Below are positions 15,376 to 24,335 of a stretch of DNA of 64,000 nt, piece after piece. The translations under genes were made by a program, and so were the position numbers. The DNA lies in the NCBI RefSeq assembly GCF_000368065.1, contig NZ_KB851200.1:387827-451826 (forward strand), written 5' to 3'. Numbering within the stretch: position 1 is the stretch's first letter; every line of letters begins with the position of its first letter. The notes beneath the pieces are model-generated. The model searched no databases. It was given only the letters and a program-made list of their open reading frames with translations, and was not told the origin of the DNA. The DNA is from Acinetobacter seifertii (GTDB lineage: Bacteria > Pseudomonadota > Gammaproteobacteria > Pseudomonadales > Moraxellaceae).

Positions 15376-16675
15376 TCCTCCAGAAGGTTCGGTTCAATTA
15401 ACACCAAAGCAGGCAAATATTTATTTGTGGGGCTGGCAAAAAGAAGCCCGTTTTCGTGATGCTGTTTGTGGTCGACGTTTTGGTAAAACATTCTTGGCTA
15501 AGGCTGAAATGCGCAGAGCCGCAAGATTAGCAGCTAAATGGAATGTTTCTGTCGAGGATGAAATTTGGTATGCAGCTCCAACATTTAAGCAAGCAAAGCG
15601 GGTTTTCTGGAAGCGATTAAAGCAGGCTATTCCAGCCTCATGGCGAGCTGGTAAACCAAATGAAACTGAATGTTCAATCACTTTAAGAAGTGGCCATGTA
15701 ATTCGTGTCGTAGGTCTAGACAATTATGATGATCTTCGTGGATCTGGTTTATTTTTCTTAATTATTGATGAATGGGCCGATTGTAAATGGGCGGCATGGG
15801 AAGAAGTACTTCGCCCGATGCTTTCAACATGTAAATATGTTGTCAACGGCGAACAGAGGGTTGGTGGTCATGTTTTAAGGATCGGAACACCTAAAGGCTT
15901 CAACCACTGTTATGACACTTTCATGGACGGTCAGCCAGGGCATGAACCGGATTGTAAAAGCTTTTCTTATACATCGCTTCAGGGTGGGAATATTCCTGAA
16001 TCTGAGATCATTGTTGCTAAACGCAAGATGGATCCGAAGACATTTAGCCAGGAATATGAGGCAAGTTTTGAAAGTTACCAAGGTGTCATTTTCTATTGCT
16101 TTAATCGCTTATTAAGTGCATCTACTGAAACAGTTCAAGTAAATGAGGTGCTTCATATCGGGATGGATTTTAACGTAACCAAAATGGCTGCTGTTGTGTA
16201 TGTTCGCCGTGGTGAGCAGATGCATGCTGTCGATGAGTTTGTAAATCTCTTTGATACCCCAGCAATGATTGAAGCGATACAGGAACGATATCCAAAACAT
16301 GAAATTGCAGTTTATCCCGATGCTTCAGGTGATAATCGAAAGTCGAGTAATGCTAGTGAAACGGATCTAGCTTTACTAAGAAAGGCTAGTTTTAAAGTAC
16401 ATGTGAACAGTAGAAACCCAGCAGTTAAAGATCGTATTAACTCAATGAACGGTATGCTCTGCAATACTTTGTCTGAGCGCAGATTATTTGTAAATGTAGA
16501 TAAATGTCCTCACTTTGCAAAATGCCTAGAACGACAAATCTATGATGATTATGGACAGCCGGATAAGAGTGCCGGTTTTGACCATATGAATGATGCAGGT
16601 ACATATCCAATCGCTTATTTATTCCCGATCGACAAGAAATCTGTTGGAGTTCGTAGGATTCGCGGGATGTCTTAA
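15359..16675 (+). CDS. terminase large subunit
   Basis: ATPase motor plus nuclease. Walker A is CGRRFGKTF (about residues 34-42), Walker B LFFLIIDEWAD (about 131-141). The nuclease half has acidic strands HIGMDFNV (about 265), VYPDASGD (about 320) and DHMNDAGTYP near the C-terminus. GAGGAG precedes the ATG at 15359. It pumps DNA into the prohead and cuts the concatemer. 438 residues is a normal size. Confidence 0.9.
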   Translation: MSQFFNPPEGSVQLTPKQANIYLWGWQKEARFRDAVCGRRFGKTFLAKAEMRRAARLAAKWNVSVEDEIWYAAPTFKQAKRVFWKRLKQAIPASWRAGKPNETECSITLRSGHVIRVVGLDNYDDLRGSGLFFLIIDEWADCKWAAWEEVLRPMLSTCKYVVNGEQRVGGHVLRIGTPKGFNHCYDTFMDGQPGHEPDCKSFSYTSLQGGNIPESEIIVAKRKMDPKTFSQEYEASFESYQGVIFYCFNRLLSASTETVQVNEVLHIGMDFNVTKMAAVVYVRRGEQMHAVDEFVNLFDTPAMIEAIQERYPKHEIAVYPDASGDNRKSSNASETDLALLRKASFKVHVNSRNPAVKDRINSMNGMLCNTLSERRLFVNVDKCPHFAKCLERQIYDDYGQPDKSAGFDHMNDAGTYPIAYLFPIDKKSVGVRRIRGMS

Positions 16676-16680
16676 ACAAC

Positions 16681-16702
16681 GCACCTTTATAGGTGCTTTT
16701 TT
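16681..16702 (+). terminator. rho-independent terminator
   Basis: Stem GCACC/GGTGC with a six-base loop and TTTTTT, between the terminase and portal genes. Confidence 0.6.
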
Positions 16703-16714
16703 ATTGGTGTTTTT

Positions 16715-18058
16715 ATGGCAGTTACTGATAAACATCCGCAGTATATTGCTGCACAAAAAAGCTGGTTGATTATGCGTGACGCCGTTGCCGGTGAAGAGCA
16801 GATCAAACAGGCACAAACAAAGTACTTGGCTAAATCGGCTGGCATGATTGAGGCTGAAAAGCAGGGTGATACAGCTGGAGAGATTTACAAAGCTTATTTA
16901 AGCCGTGCTCAGTATCCACTTTGGGTTCAAGATTCTCTTCGCACGATGATTGGTTTGGTTTCAAAGTTAGATCCAAATATCGTGATTGAAAGCACTTTGC
17001 TGCAAGGGCTTATCACGAATGCAACAAATGATGGATTTGGCCTTAAACAACTCTTTATCAGAATTTGCTTAGAGTTACTGGAATATGGTCGCTGTGGGTT
17101 GCTGGTTGATGTCGATGCTAATGGCGTGCCTTATTTCGCGCTTTACGATGCCCTATCCATCATAAACTGGAAGGAAAACAGCATTGGTGGCCGCAAAGAT
17201 CTAAAGCTATTAGTACTTGAGGAGCAATTTGATAATAGTGAGGATGAGTTTGGCCACAATACAAAGACGGTTCATCGTGTTTTATCTATGACAGATGGCG
17301 CTTTATCAGTACGTTTATTTGATGGTTCTAAGGAAGAAGATAAAACACCTGGTCTAGGCGGTAATCTGCTTTCTTTTACACCATTTGTTTTTTGCGGCAC
17401 CACTGATAATTCACCAGATGTCGGTACAGTCCCACTTTTGACAATGGCTAAAGCTGCTTTGAAGTATTACCAGCTCAGTGCTGATTATTTTCAGTCACTT
17501 CACCATACAGCGCACCCTCAGCCATGGATTAATGGCATTGATGATGAAGATCCCGATCTTAGCGTAACTGGTGTAATGGCTGTCTGGAGCCTACCCAAAG
17601 ATTCACAATGTGGTTATTTAGAAATTTCAGGCAATGGTATTGAACTCACAAAGCATGAAATGGATGCTCAAAAGAATGCAGCTCTTGAAGCTGGAGCAAA
17701 GGTAATTGATACCAACTCACAAGAGTCAGGCGAAGCGCGCCGTGCCCGTCAGGATGACCAGCAAGCAAGCCTCCATAGTATTGTGACTTGTGCAGCTGCT
17801 GCTATTGAGCAGGCAATCAAATATGCTGCCCAATGGTTAAAGCTAGATCCATCTAAATACTCTTTTACGGTTGAGCCTGAATTTATAGTTCAGCAATACG
17901 ACATCAATCTTGCTAAGCAACTATATGAAGGTGCAATAGCTGGAAAGAATTCGTTCCAAACCTATTGGGAATATATCGCTACGGGTAAGTTGCCAGCTCA
18001 TGATTTTAAGGAAGAGTTGAAGCGTGTTGAAAGTGAGCGGGATAGTATGCCGTTGTAG
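16715..18058 (+). CDS. portal protein (DUF4055 type)
   Basis: 447 residues, between terminase and head morphogenesis genes. Segments such as YPLWVQDSLRTMIGLVSKLDP and EYGRCGLLVDVDANG are characteristic of DUF4055 portal proteins. Its dodecamer should form the DNA entry vertex and dock the terminase. The C-terminus is acidic and basic mixed, ending a few bases before the next gene. Confidence 0.8.
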   Translation: MAVTDKHPQYIAAQKSWLIMRDAVAGEEQIKQAQTKYLAKSAGMIEAEKQGDTAGEIYKAYLSRAQYPLWVQDSLRTMIGLVSKLDPNIVIESTLLQGLITNATNDGFGLKQLFIRICLELLEYGRCGLLVDVDANGVPYFALYDALSIINWKENSIGGRKDLKLLVLEEQFDNSEDEFGHNTKTVHRVLSMTDGALSVRLFDGSKEEDKTPGLGGNLLSFTPFVFCGTTDNSPDVGTVPLLTMAKAALKYYQLSADYFQSLHHTAHPQPWINGIDDEDPDLSVTGVMAVWSLPKDSQCGYLEISGNGIELTKHEMDAQKNAALEAGAKVIDTNSQESGEARRARQDDQQASLHSIVTCAAAAIEQAIKYAAQWLKLDPSKYSFTVEPEFIVQQYDINLAKQLYEGAIAGKNSFQTYWEYIATGKLPAHDFKEELKRVESERDSMPL

Positions 18059-18067
18059 GAGTAATAA

Positions 18068-19174
18068 ATGGCCTCAAAAGAAGATAAATCACTACTCGAG
18101 GTACTAACTCAACACCAAGCATATTTGTACCGGACTTCATCTCAATCAGTTAATGAATTACTAACAATCTTTAATGATGAGTCAGCTTTAATGCTGGCAA
18201 AGCTTCGGGATTTGCTTGATGAGTTAAATGATTCTGAAAAAGCAGCTCTTGCAGCAGGTCTTTATACTACTTCTAACCTCAAGGAGTTACGAGACTTAAT
18301 ATCTGGTTGGCATACCAGTTTAAATTCTTCATTGCCTGAGGTATTTGCTGTTTCAGCAACTGCAATGGCTGTATATGAAGCTAATTACACAGCTAAGTTA
18401 TACGGCGGCAAGATTAAGAAACCTAACGGTGAAAAGCTGTTTACTGCTGCAAAGAAGGTCCCTTTAGTTGGTGGTGCTCTTGTAGATGATCTTCTAAGTA
18501 AGATTGCTGAAAGCGCACGTCAAAAGGTCGAATATGCTATCCGTGACGGGATTAGCTCAGGCAAAACTAATCAGGAAATCGTCCAGCGGATTCGTGGTAC
18601 CAAACGCCTTAATTATGAAGATGGCTTATTAACTAGTTCCAAAGCTGATATAGATCGTACTGTAAGAACAGTACGAAGCCATGTAGCCAATCAAGCATAT
18701 TTAGACACTTTCAATAAAATCGGTTTTGAGTATGTCCGTTTTGTAAGTGTTTTGGATGGTAGAACAACAAAATTATGTGCTTCTTTGGACGGATCTGTTT
18801 GGGAAGTGAATGACCCAGCAAAGCGGGTACCGCCGTTGCATCCTAATTGTCGAAGTATCTTGATACCGGTCGAAAAAGACGGGCAGCTTGTCGGTGTACG
18901 CCCATTTGTGATGGATGAGCGGCGAGTTAAAGACATTCCAAAAGAAGAGCGGAGCCAATTAATCGGCCAACTGGATGCAAACACGTCTTTCAAAGAGTTT
19001 TTTAGCAAGACTGATGACTTTTTCCAGAAAGAATGGTTAGGGCCAAAGCGTTACAAACTTTTCAAAGAGGGGAAGTTTGATTTTGATAAGTTCTTCGATC
19101 CAGAGGGGCGGTTATATACATTGGACCAACTTCGAAAGTTGGATGAGCAAACCTTTAAGGAGTTGGGCTTATGA
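18068..19174 (+). CDS. phage head morphogenesis protein (SPP1 gp7/Mu F-like)
   Basis: The C-terminal half contains the minor head protein signature: VLDGRTTKLCASLDG, then PPLHPNCRSILIPV (Cys, His-Pro-Asn-Cys-Arg; about residues 226-266). The N-terminal 200 residues are helical. GGAG lies 7 bases from the ATG. It should be a minor capsid component joined to the portal. Its stop overlaps the next start. Confidence 0.8.
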   Translation: MASKEDKSLLEVLTQHQAYLYRTSSQSVNELLTIFNDESALMLAKLRDLLDELNDSEKAALAAGLYTTSNLKELRDLISGWHTSLNSSLPEVFAVSATAMAVYEANYTAKLYGGKIKKPNGEKLFTAAKKVPLVGGALVDDLLSKIAESARQKVEYAIRDGISSGKTNQEIVQRIRGTKRLNYEDGLLTSSKADIDRTVRTVRSHVANQAYLDTFNKIGFEYVRFVSVLDGRTTKLCASLDGSVWEVNDPAKRVPPLHPNCRSILIPVEKDGQLVGVRPFVMDERRVKDIPKEERSQLIGQLDANTSFKEFFSKTDDFFQKEWLGPKRYKLFKEGKFDFDKFFDPEGRLYTLDQLRKLDEQTFKELGL

Positions 19175-19401
19175 GTGAGTCAAGACATTTAGTGCTAAAG
19201 CGTCACCCTACTTTGAAAGGTTATCTGGTTATTTGTGATGAAGAAACTGGACAACCTCTAGCTGGACAAAGAGCAGTACAGATGAATTCTGATGCCTTAA
19301 ATGGACCCGCAACAATTACTGTAACTTTTGAAGCATATGGTGCTCATGGTGTTCGCTTAGTGAGTGATGCACCAAGGCCAAATCAAACAAAGGAAATGTA
19401 G
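19171..19401 (+). CDS. hypothetical head-region protein, 76 aa
   Basis: Beta-rich small protein, overlapping the previous stop by 4 bases (ATGA). The segment TITVTFEAYGAHGVRLV suggests a small sandwich. It is placed among capsid genes but has no family that I recognise. Confidence 0.5.
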   Translation: MSESRHLVLKRHPTLKGYLVICDEETGQPLAGQRAVQMNSDALNGPATITVTFEAYGAHGVRLVSDAPRPNQTKEM

Positions 19402-19416
19402 CGAAAGGTATTACAA

Positions 19417-19569
19417 ATGTCTGAAAAGCAAATCACTATGTCAGATGCTCAATATATTCTGAGCACAAAATTAATTCTGGTGCCATTTCTTCAAATTAAT
19501 ATTTCAAGAGCCATGGCAATTTACGGTTTTACTTTTGAAAGATTAAAAGCAATTGCACTCATCAATTAG
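19417..19569 (+). CDS. small hypothetical protein, 50 aa
   Basis: A short frame beginning MSEKQITMSDAQY, preceded by AAAGG at about 8 bases and ending just before a terminator. It has hydrophobic stretches (LILVPFLQINI) around residues 19-30. Size, ribosome site and terminator spacing support a real gene; function unknown. Confidence 0.45.
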   Translation: MSEKQITMSDAQYILSTKLILVPFLQINISRAMAIYGFTFERLKAIALIN

Positions 19570-19587
19570 AACTTAATTTTTAACCTT

Positions 19588-19609
19588 AGCGCCTTCGGGT
19601 GCTTTTTTT
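19588..19609 (+). terminator. rho-independent terminator
   Basis: AGCGCC-TTCG-GGTGCT stem (UUCG loop, one G-U pair) and seven Ts. Confidence 0.7.
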
Positions 19610-19620
19610 GTGAGAAGAAA

Positions 19621-19935
19621 ATGATCAAAGAAGTAACAGAGCAAGAGTTAGCTGAAAAGTCTGTGGCACCCCGAGTAACTAAAGCGCAAATTGATTCATT
19701 GATGGAGCGTGTTACATATACGGTTGAGCAACGCCCCGGTGGCACGACATCTACTTTTGTCCATGCATTTTTAGATGGAAAGTTTTTCCTAGCAACGGGT
19801 TTTAGTGCATGTGTGAATGCTGAAAACTTTGATGCTGAAATTGGTGAGCGTATGGCTCGTGGAAATGCAGAAAAGTCAGCTGAAAATAAACTTTGGGAGC
19901 TAGAAGGCTACCGTTTATTTGCAACAAATTTCTAA
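19621..19935 (+). CDS. phage Gp49-like family protein, 104 aa
   Basis: The order of motifs VTYTVEQRPGGTTSTF, HAFLDGKFFLATGFSACV, FDAEIGERMARGNAE and KLWELEGYRL fits the Phage_gp49_66 family, small proteins of unknown activity encoded near structural genes. It is flanked by terminators on both sides and so may be separately expressed. Confidence 0.7.
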   Translation: MIKEVTEQELAEKSVAPRVTKAQIDSLMERVTYTVEQRPGGTTSTFVHAFLDGKFFLATGFSACVNAENFDAEIGERMARGNAEKSAENKLWELEGYRLFATNF

Positions 19936-19952
19936 GATTTTAATCGAAATAC

Positions 19953-19975
19953 AGCGTCCTAATGGGCGCTTTTTT
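19953..19975 (+). terminator. rho-independent terminator
   Basis: Stem AGCGTCC/GGGCGCT with a four-base TAAT loop and five or more Ts. Confidence 0.65.
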
Positions 19976-20043
19976 AATGCCTGAAGCTAAGCAGAGGGTT
20001 CAACAATTAAACCCGCTAAGCGGTATCTCAAGGAGATTTTTAA

Positions 20044-20799
20044 ATGCCAGACGAAATCAAAGTTGATTTGGAAAATCCTGAAATTAAAGCAGCTATTCAA
20101 GCCGCCGTTGATGAAGCTGTTAAAGGTCTTAAAGATAAGAACGCTGAACTTATCAAAGATAAAAAAGAGTTGAAAGATGAACTAGGTTCATTGAAATCAA
20201 AGGTTGAGGGTTTAGATCTGGATGCAATCAAGGTCCTGCTTGATAAATCAAATCAGGATGAAGAATCCAAACTTATTGCAGAAGGCAAGATTGAAGAAGT
20301 TATTCAGAAACGCACTGAGAAGATGCGTGAAGAGCATGACAAGGTTCTTAAGGCAGAGAAAGAACGGGCAGATAAAGCTGAAGCTTATGCCGAGAAATTC
20401 AAGAAATCAGTAGTGCAAAGCCAAATTGTTCAGGCTGCTATTGAACTTGAAGCACTGCCAGAAGCGACCCCTGATATCGCCTTTTTAGCTCAGACAAAGT
20501 TTGCATTAGATGAAAACGGCAAAGCTGTGGCAGTTGATGAAAACGGGGATGTGGTCATTGGTAAAGATGGTCAGACACCGATGACTCCAAAAGAATGGGT
20601 TGAATCTCTACGCGAGCAAAAACCGTATTACTGGCCTAAGCCTAATGGCATGGGCGCACCTGGTAGCAACAATTCAAAAGGTCAGCCAGACATTCTCAAA
20701 GCCGATGGCTCGGTAAATATGACCAAATTAGCGCAATTACGAAATGAAAATCCGCAACTAGCTAAAGAGCTAGCGGCAAAACACGGTATTAAACTTTAA
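20044..20799 (+). CDS. capsid scaffolding protein
   Basis: An acidic, highly charged helical protein just upstream of the major capsid gene. Residues about 25-125 are almost all Lys/Glu/Leu coiled coil, followed by a Gly/Pro-rich patch (WPKPNGMGAPGSNN) and a short helical C-terminus. Length and position match phage scaffolds that guide prohead assembly and then leave. AAGGAG precedes the ATG. Confidence 0.7.
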   Translation: MPDEIKVDLENPEIKAAIQAAVDEAVKGLKDKNAELIKDKKELKDELGSLKSKVEGLDLDAIKVLLDKSNQDEESKLIAEGKIEEVIQKRTEKMREEHDKVLKAEKERADKAEAYAEKFKKSVVQSQIVQAAIELEALPEATPDIAFLAQTKFALDENGKAVAVDENGDVVIGKDGQTPMTPKEWVESLREQKPYYWPKPNGMGAPGSNNSKGQPDILKADGSVNMTKLAQLRNENPQLAKELAAKHGIKL

Positions 20800-20812
20800 G
20801 GAGTAAAGCCTA

Positions 20813-21763
20813 ATGGGCGACACAAAAATTGCTGATGTAATCGTACCCGAGTTATTCACTCCGTACGTATTAAATAAAACTGCTGAAAAGTCTGCATTAT
20901 GGCAGTCTGGCATTGTTGGGGATTTAGATGTAGATGTAGCTTTCGGAACAGAGGGTGGTACAACTGTAAATATCCCATTCTGGAATGATTTAAGCGGTGA
21001 GTCAGAAGTACTTTCAGATTCAAAACATTTATCTGTAAATAACATCACTTCAGGCAAGGACATTGCGATTCTTCATGCACGTGGTAAAGCATGGGGCGCT
21101 AATGATTTGGCTAAAGCATTATCTGGTGACGATCCACTTGGTGCGGTTGGTGATCTGGTGGCAGATTACTGGTCGCGTGAGTTTCAAGGTTTTACCGTAA
21201 ACACCCTTAAAGGTGTATTCGGGGCGGCCAGCATGACAGGAAATACTCACGATATTTCTGCTGGAACTGGAGCTGCCGCTGTAATTGATGGTGTATCTTT
21301 TGTTGATGCTTCTTATAAGTTGGGTGATGCCGTAGATAAATTAACGGCTATTGCAATGCACTCGGCAACCATGGCGGCTTTAGCTAAGCAAGGCTTAATC
21401 GAAACTGTTCGAGATGCTGATGGTGTGGTTCTATACAAAACCTTTATGGACCGTCGTGTGATCGTTGATGATGGCATGCCAGTTGATGGTGATGTATTTA
21501 CCTCATTCTTGTTTGGCCAAGGTGCGATTGGTTTCCAAGATATTGGCGCACCAGTTGGTGTAGAAACAGACCGTGACAGTTTAGCGGGTACTGACATTCT
21601 TATTAACCGCCGTCACTTTGTCTTGCACCCTCGCGGCATTAAGTGGGCAGGCGATACAGGTATTGCTCCTAATAACGCTGGTCTAGCAACAGCTGCAAAC
21701 TGGGAACGTGTTTACGATCCAAAACAGATCCGCATTGTGGCATTCAAGCACAAGATCAAATAA
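20813..21763 (+). CDS. major capsid protein
   Basis: 316 residues following the scaffold gene with a strong AAGGAG site. The N-terminal part (IADVIVPELFTPYVLNKTAE) and the central LGDAVDKLTAIAMHSATMAAL and RVIVDDGMP segments are typical of HK97-fold major capsid proteins of this phage group. It builds the icosahedral shell. A weak GC stem-loop follows at 21769-21787. Confidence 0.85.
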   Translation: MGDTKIADVIVPELFTPYVLNKTAEKSALWQSGIVGDLDVDVAFGTEGGTTVNIPFWNDLSGESEVLSDSKHLSVNNITSGKDIAILHARGKAWGANDLAKALSGDDPLGAVGDLVADYWSREFQGFTVNTLKGVFGAASMTGNTHDISAGTGAAAVIDGVSFVDASYKLGDAVDKLTAIAMHSATMAALAKQGLIETVRDADGVVLYKTFMDRRVIVDDGMPVDGDVFTSFLFGQGAIGFQDIGAPVGVETDRDSLAGTDILINRRHFVLHPRGIKWAGDTGIAPNNAGLATAANWERVYDPKQIRIVAFKHKIK

Positions 21764-21768
21764 CAAAA

Positions 21769-21787
21769 AGGCGGGTAATACCGCCTT
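21769..21787 (+). terminator. weak stem-loop after capsid gene
   Basis: GGCGG/CCGCC arms with only TT following, so at most a weak terminator or mRNA-processing hairpin. Confidence 0.35.
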
Positions 21788-21807
21788 AACTATTTGGAGA
21801 TCCACAT

Positions 21808-22143
21808 ATGGGACTTTCATCATTTAACCGTGCACGGGAAAGACAACAAATGACAGAAACAAAAATTGCTGAACTCGAAAAACAACTGGCAACTTTGAAA
21901 GGTGAATTCATTGCCTTCCAAAATGATCCTGAGGCAATGAAAGCACGTATTTCTGAACTGGAAGCAGGTGAAGGTGGTCAAACACCTGAAGACGGCCAAA
22001 AACCAAGTGATACTCAACCACAACCAATTAACTATGCAGGGCTTAAAGTTGATGAACTTCGAGCTGTGTTAACTGAAAAAGGTATTGCATTTGAATCAGG
22101 TGCTAAAAAAGAAGAACTTTTAGCATTAATTCCAAAGGAATAA
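21808..22143 (+). CDS. coiled-coil protein with C-terminal HeH/LEM-like domain
   Basis: The N-terminal 50 residues are coiled coil (ETKIAELEKQLATLKGEF), then a flexible Glu/Gly/Pro linker, then YAGLKVDELRAVLTEKGI and KKEELLALIP (residues 74-109), a HeH/SAP-like helix-extended-helix. Such small proteins often follow phage capsid genes; their role is not settled. Confidence 0.6.
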   Translation: MGLSSFNRARERQQMTETKIAELEKQLATLKGEFIAFQNDPEAMKARISELEAGEGGQTPEDGQKPSDTQPQPINYAGLKVDELRAVLTEKGIAFESGAKKEELLALIPKE

Positions 22144-22146
22144 ACC

Positions 22147-22527
22147 ATGAGCTTTATCACTGAACAAGAAGCGATAGAACATGTTGAAGGCTTTGATGCT
22201 TTATCTGCCAGTGATAAGGCTCAATTCCTCCAAATGGCCGAGGCATATCTGTTAGCACGTAACGTAAAGCCTTATGAAGACGTTACCCAAGTTCCTGAAC
22301 CTCTAAAAACTGCCTCATATCAAATAATCAAGGGCATTATGAAAGGTGATCTATATCAAGGGCAGGAACAGGCACTAAAACGTAAGAAAGTCAAAGCTGA
22401 TACGGTTGAAACTGAAAAGGAATATCAGGACGGATCAGTAAAGCTTAGTGCGATTGAGCAATTCATTCTTGATTTGATTAAGCCTTACAGCAAACGAAAA
22501 GCTGTATTTTTTGTTAGGAAAATCTAA
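22147..22527 (+). CDS. DnaT-like protein, head-tail connector candidate
   Basis: 126 residues, helical, with FDALSASDKAQFLQMAEAYLL at the N-terminus, resembling small phage proteins named DnaT-like single-stranded-DNA-binding but located at the head-tail adaptor position. The location right after the capsid genes favours an adaptor (gp6/gp15-like) role. Its stop overlaps the next start by one base. Confidence 0.55.
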   Translation: MSFITEQEAIEHVEGFDALSASDKAQFLQMAEAYLLARNVKPYEDVTQVPEPLKTASYQIIKGIMKGDLYQGQEQALKRKKVKADTVETEKEYQDGSVKLSAIEQFILDLIKPYSKRKAVFFVRKI

Positions 22528-22895
22528 TGGGCTTACGTGACGAAATTCAGGCAGATATTACCGAAGCATTTAATGATGATTTAGCGGACGCCGTTCATTC
22601 TTTTACTTGTGACCGCGTTACTAGTACCAACTGGAACCCTAAGACAAATACTTCGGAAAACATCATTGAGCATTATGAAGGGCGTGGCGTTCTGTTTGGC
22701 TCATACAGTCAATATGAAATACAAACGCTTGGAGTACTGGCCACCGATAAGAAAGCTACAGTGCTTCAAAATGAAGTAACCATGGTACCGAAAATTGATG
22801 ATGAATGGCTAACAGCGTTAGGTTCATTCCGGGTAATTTATATCCAGCAGGATCCAGCCTCTACTATTTGGAAATGTCAGTTGAGGAAGGTTTAA
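22527..22895 (+). CDS. head-tail joining (head closure) protein candidate
   Basis: Beta-rich 122-residue protein in the head-closure position, with a GRGVLFGSYSQYEIQTLGVL core and an end resembling other small joining proteins. It directly follows the putative adaptor. Functional assignment rests on position and length. Confidence 0.5.
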   Translation: MGLRDEIQADITEAFNDDLADAVHSFTCDRVTSTNWNPKTNTSENIIEHYEGRGVLFGSYSQYEIQTLGVLATDKKATVLQNEVTMVPKIDDEWLTALGSFRVIYIQQDPASTIWKCQLRKV

Positions 22896-22957
22896 GTGTT
22901 TATGAAGCTTCTTTGTTATATTAATATTTTGATTTTTTATAAAAGTTAATATTAAAC

Positions 22958-23488
22958 ATGACACAAACTATTGATTTAAGTAATTTTGATCGACATATTC
23001 AGCAATCTTTAAATGGGATAAAGCTTTTATATGACAATCAATTTGACGCTCAAGCAAAATATTGTACTTATATTTTAATTGATCAGCTCGCTTGGCTAAT
23101 TAGTGGTTCCGAAAGTCAAGTTAATGTTTATTTTAAATCTTGGGTGAAAAAGTATTTTATCAAGTATTACCCCCAAATAACGCCTGAAGAGATATGGGCA
23201 TCAAGAAATGGAATGCTTCATAATCATTCATCTATTTCGCGTGACATCGTCAATCAGAAAGTTTCTAGACAATTATTTTTTTTAGATAATTTGAAACATC
23301 AAGATGATATAAATCCAGAATTTAATGATCCAAGTTTTTTTGTCGTTAATACAAGCCGTTTTATTTTATATGCTCTTCTAAGGGCAGTTAATGATTTTGG
23401 AAATGATCTTCGGTCTGGAAATGTACCAGATATAGAGGATGTAAAAGATAAGCTTGGAAAGTTATTAGCTGAAGTAAAACCAAATTAA
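22958..23488 (+). CDS. HEPN-motif moron candidate, 176 aa
   Basis: AT-richer than its neighbours, with a T-rich upstream gap and its own terminator, so it looks like a moron placed between connector and tail genes. The protein is helical, with WASRNGMLHNHS at about residues 80-91: Arg83 and His88 form an R-x4-H motif typical of HEPN RNases. Many HEPN proteins act in abortive infection or toxin systems. The link is motif-based only. An IS1-family element has inserted in its terminator. Confidence 0.5.
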   Translation: MTQTIDLSNFDRHIQQSLNGIKLLYDNQFDAQAKYCTYILIDQLAWLISGSESQVNVYFKSWVKKYFIKYYPQITPEEIWASRNGMLHNHSSISRDIVNQKVSRQLFFLDNLKHQDDINPEFNDPSFFVVNTSRFILYALLRAVNDFGNDLRSGNVPDIEDVKDKLGKLLAEVKPN

Positions 23489-23493
23489 AAAAT

Positions 23494-23515
23494 ACCGCCA
23501 ATCAGGCGGTTTTTT
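23494..23515 (+). terminator. terminator split by IS1-family insertion
   Basis: Stem ACCGCC/GGCGGT followed by six Ts. The element begins right after the T run, whose GGTTTTTT octamer is the target duplication. The last stretch (GGTTTTTTT) is repeated on the far side at 24304. Confidence 0.7.
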
Positions 23516-24303
23516 GGTGGTGTTTCAAAAAGTATGCTGACATTAAATGAAGCCATTATTGATGTAAAAAAAGGTTAAGTCGAAAGCTTTAAAATGGTTT
23601 TCAATCTTTTTTGAAAAATTACAACTCCTTCTAAAACCACGCCTAATTCGATGCCTTATTTTGCAATTATTACCTTCAATACCTACAGTAAAAAATTTAC
23701 CAATACTTTGCTTGCAGTTTTTAAAAGCAGTTATGAAACTGTCCCAATGATCACTTGCAATTCGGGTGTAGTGAATACCTAATTGTTTAAGCTTTGTTTT
23801 CAATCGTTGAACTGTAGCTAAGTCTCTTTTACCCCAAACATAAGCAACAATCTCACCTGTTTCTCGATGGTAGGCGTAAATAAGCCATTGTTTATTATTT
23901 TTATTTCCCACAAAAGTCCAAAACTCATCAACTTCAAGAGACTCATAATGACTTTGTTTAGGCTGAATTTGGTAGGTCGATTCGGTTAAAGTACGTAAAA
24001 CTTTACCGATACTGATTCGCTCAACTTCAGCGATATCTCGTATACCACTACCTCTGACCATCAACTGTAATATTTTTCGAGTAATGCCTGAATTACATCC
24101 TAGATAGCTCAGAGCATGGTCACCAATAAACTGACGTTTACAGTCTTTGCACTGATAGTTTTGTTTCCCATCTACTTTGATGCCATTTTTCTTTATACTG
24201 TCACTGAGGCAGGTTGGACATTTGATTTCTAGAGTTATTCGCATTTCTCTATTTTATCAAAATTCAACCTGCTTTGTTTCAGCATACTTTTTGAAACACC
24301 ACC
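23516..24303 (-). mobile_element. IS1-family insertion sequence, 788 bp
   Basis: Ends are perfect inverted repeats starting GGTGGTGTTTCAAAAAGTAT. The flanking direct repeat GGTTTTTT (23508-23515 and 24304-24311) is 8 bp, the usual IS1 duplication size. It holds one leftward transposase gene. The insertion lies in the terminator of the HEPN-motif gene. Confidence 0.9.
23543..24244 (-). CDS. IS1-family transposase, single frame, 233 aa
   Basis: An N-terminal zinc-ribbon with CPTC (residues 9-12) and CKDC (32-35), a helix-turn-helix (GIRDIAEVERISIGKVLRTL), then the catalytic core with LEVDEFWTFVG (about 103-113), ASDHWDSF (about 163-170) and IEGNNCKIRHR (about 183-193) giving the acidic residues. 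Unlike classical IS1 it needs no frameshift between two frames. Confidence 0.9.
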   Translation of the reverse strand: MRITLEIKCPTCLSDSIKKNGIKVDGKQNYQCKDCKRQFIGDHALSYLGCNSGITRKILQLMVRGSGIRDIAEVERISIGKVLRTLTESTYQIQPKQSHYESLEVDEFWTFVGNKNNKQWLIYAYHRETGEIVAYVWGKRDLATVQRLKTKLKQLGIHYTRIASDHWDSFITAFKNCKQSIGKFFTVGIEGNNCKIRHRIRRGFRRSCNFSKKIENHFKAFDLTFFYINNGFI

Positions 24304-24335
24304 GGTTTTTTTATGGGCGCAATTTTGGAGTTTAG

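Noticed and set aside
15421..15723. Leftward 100-aa frame in the terminase gene
   Set aside because: Antisense shadow of a clear terminase with no start signals.
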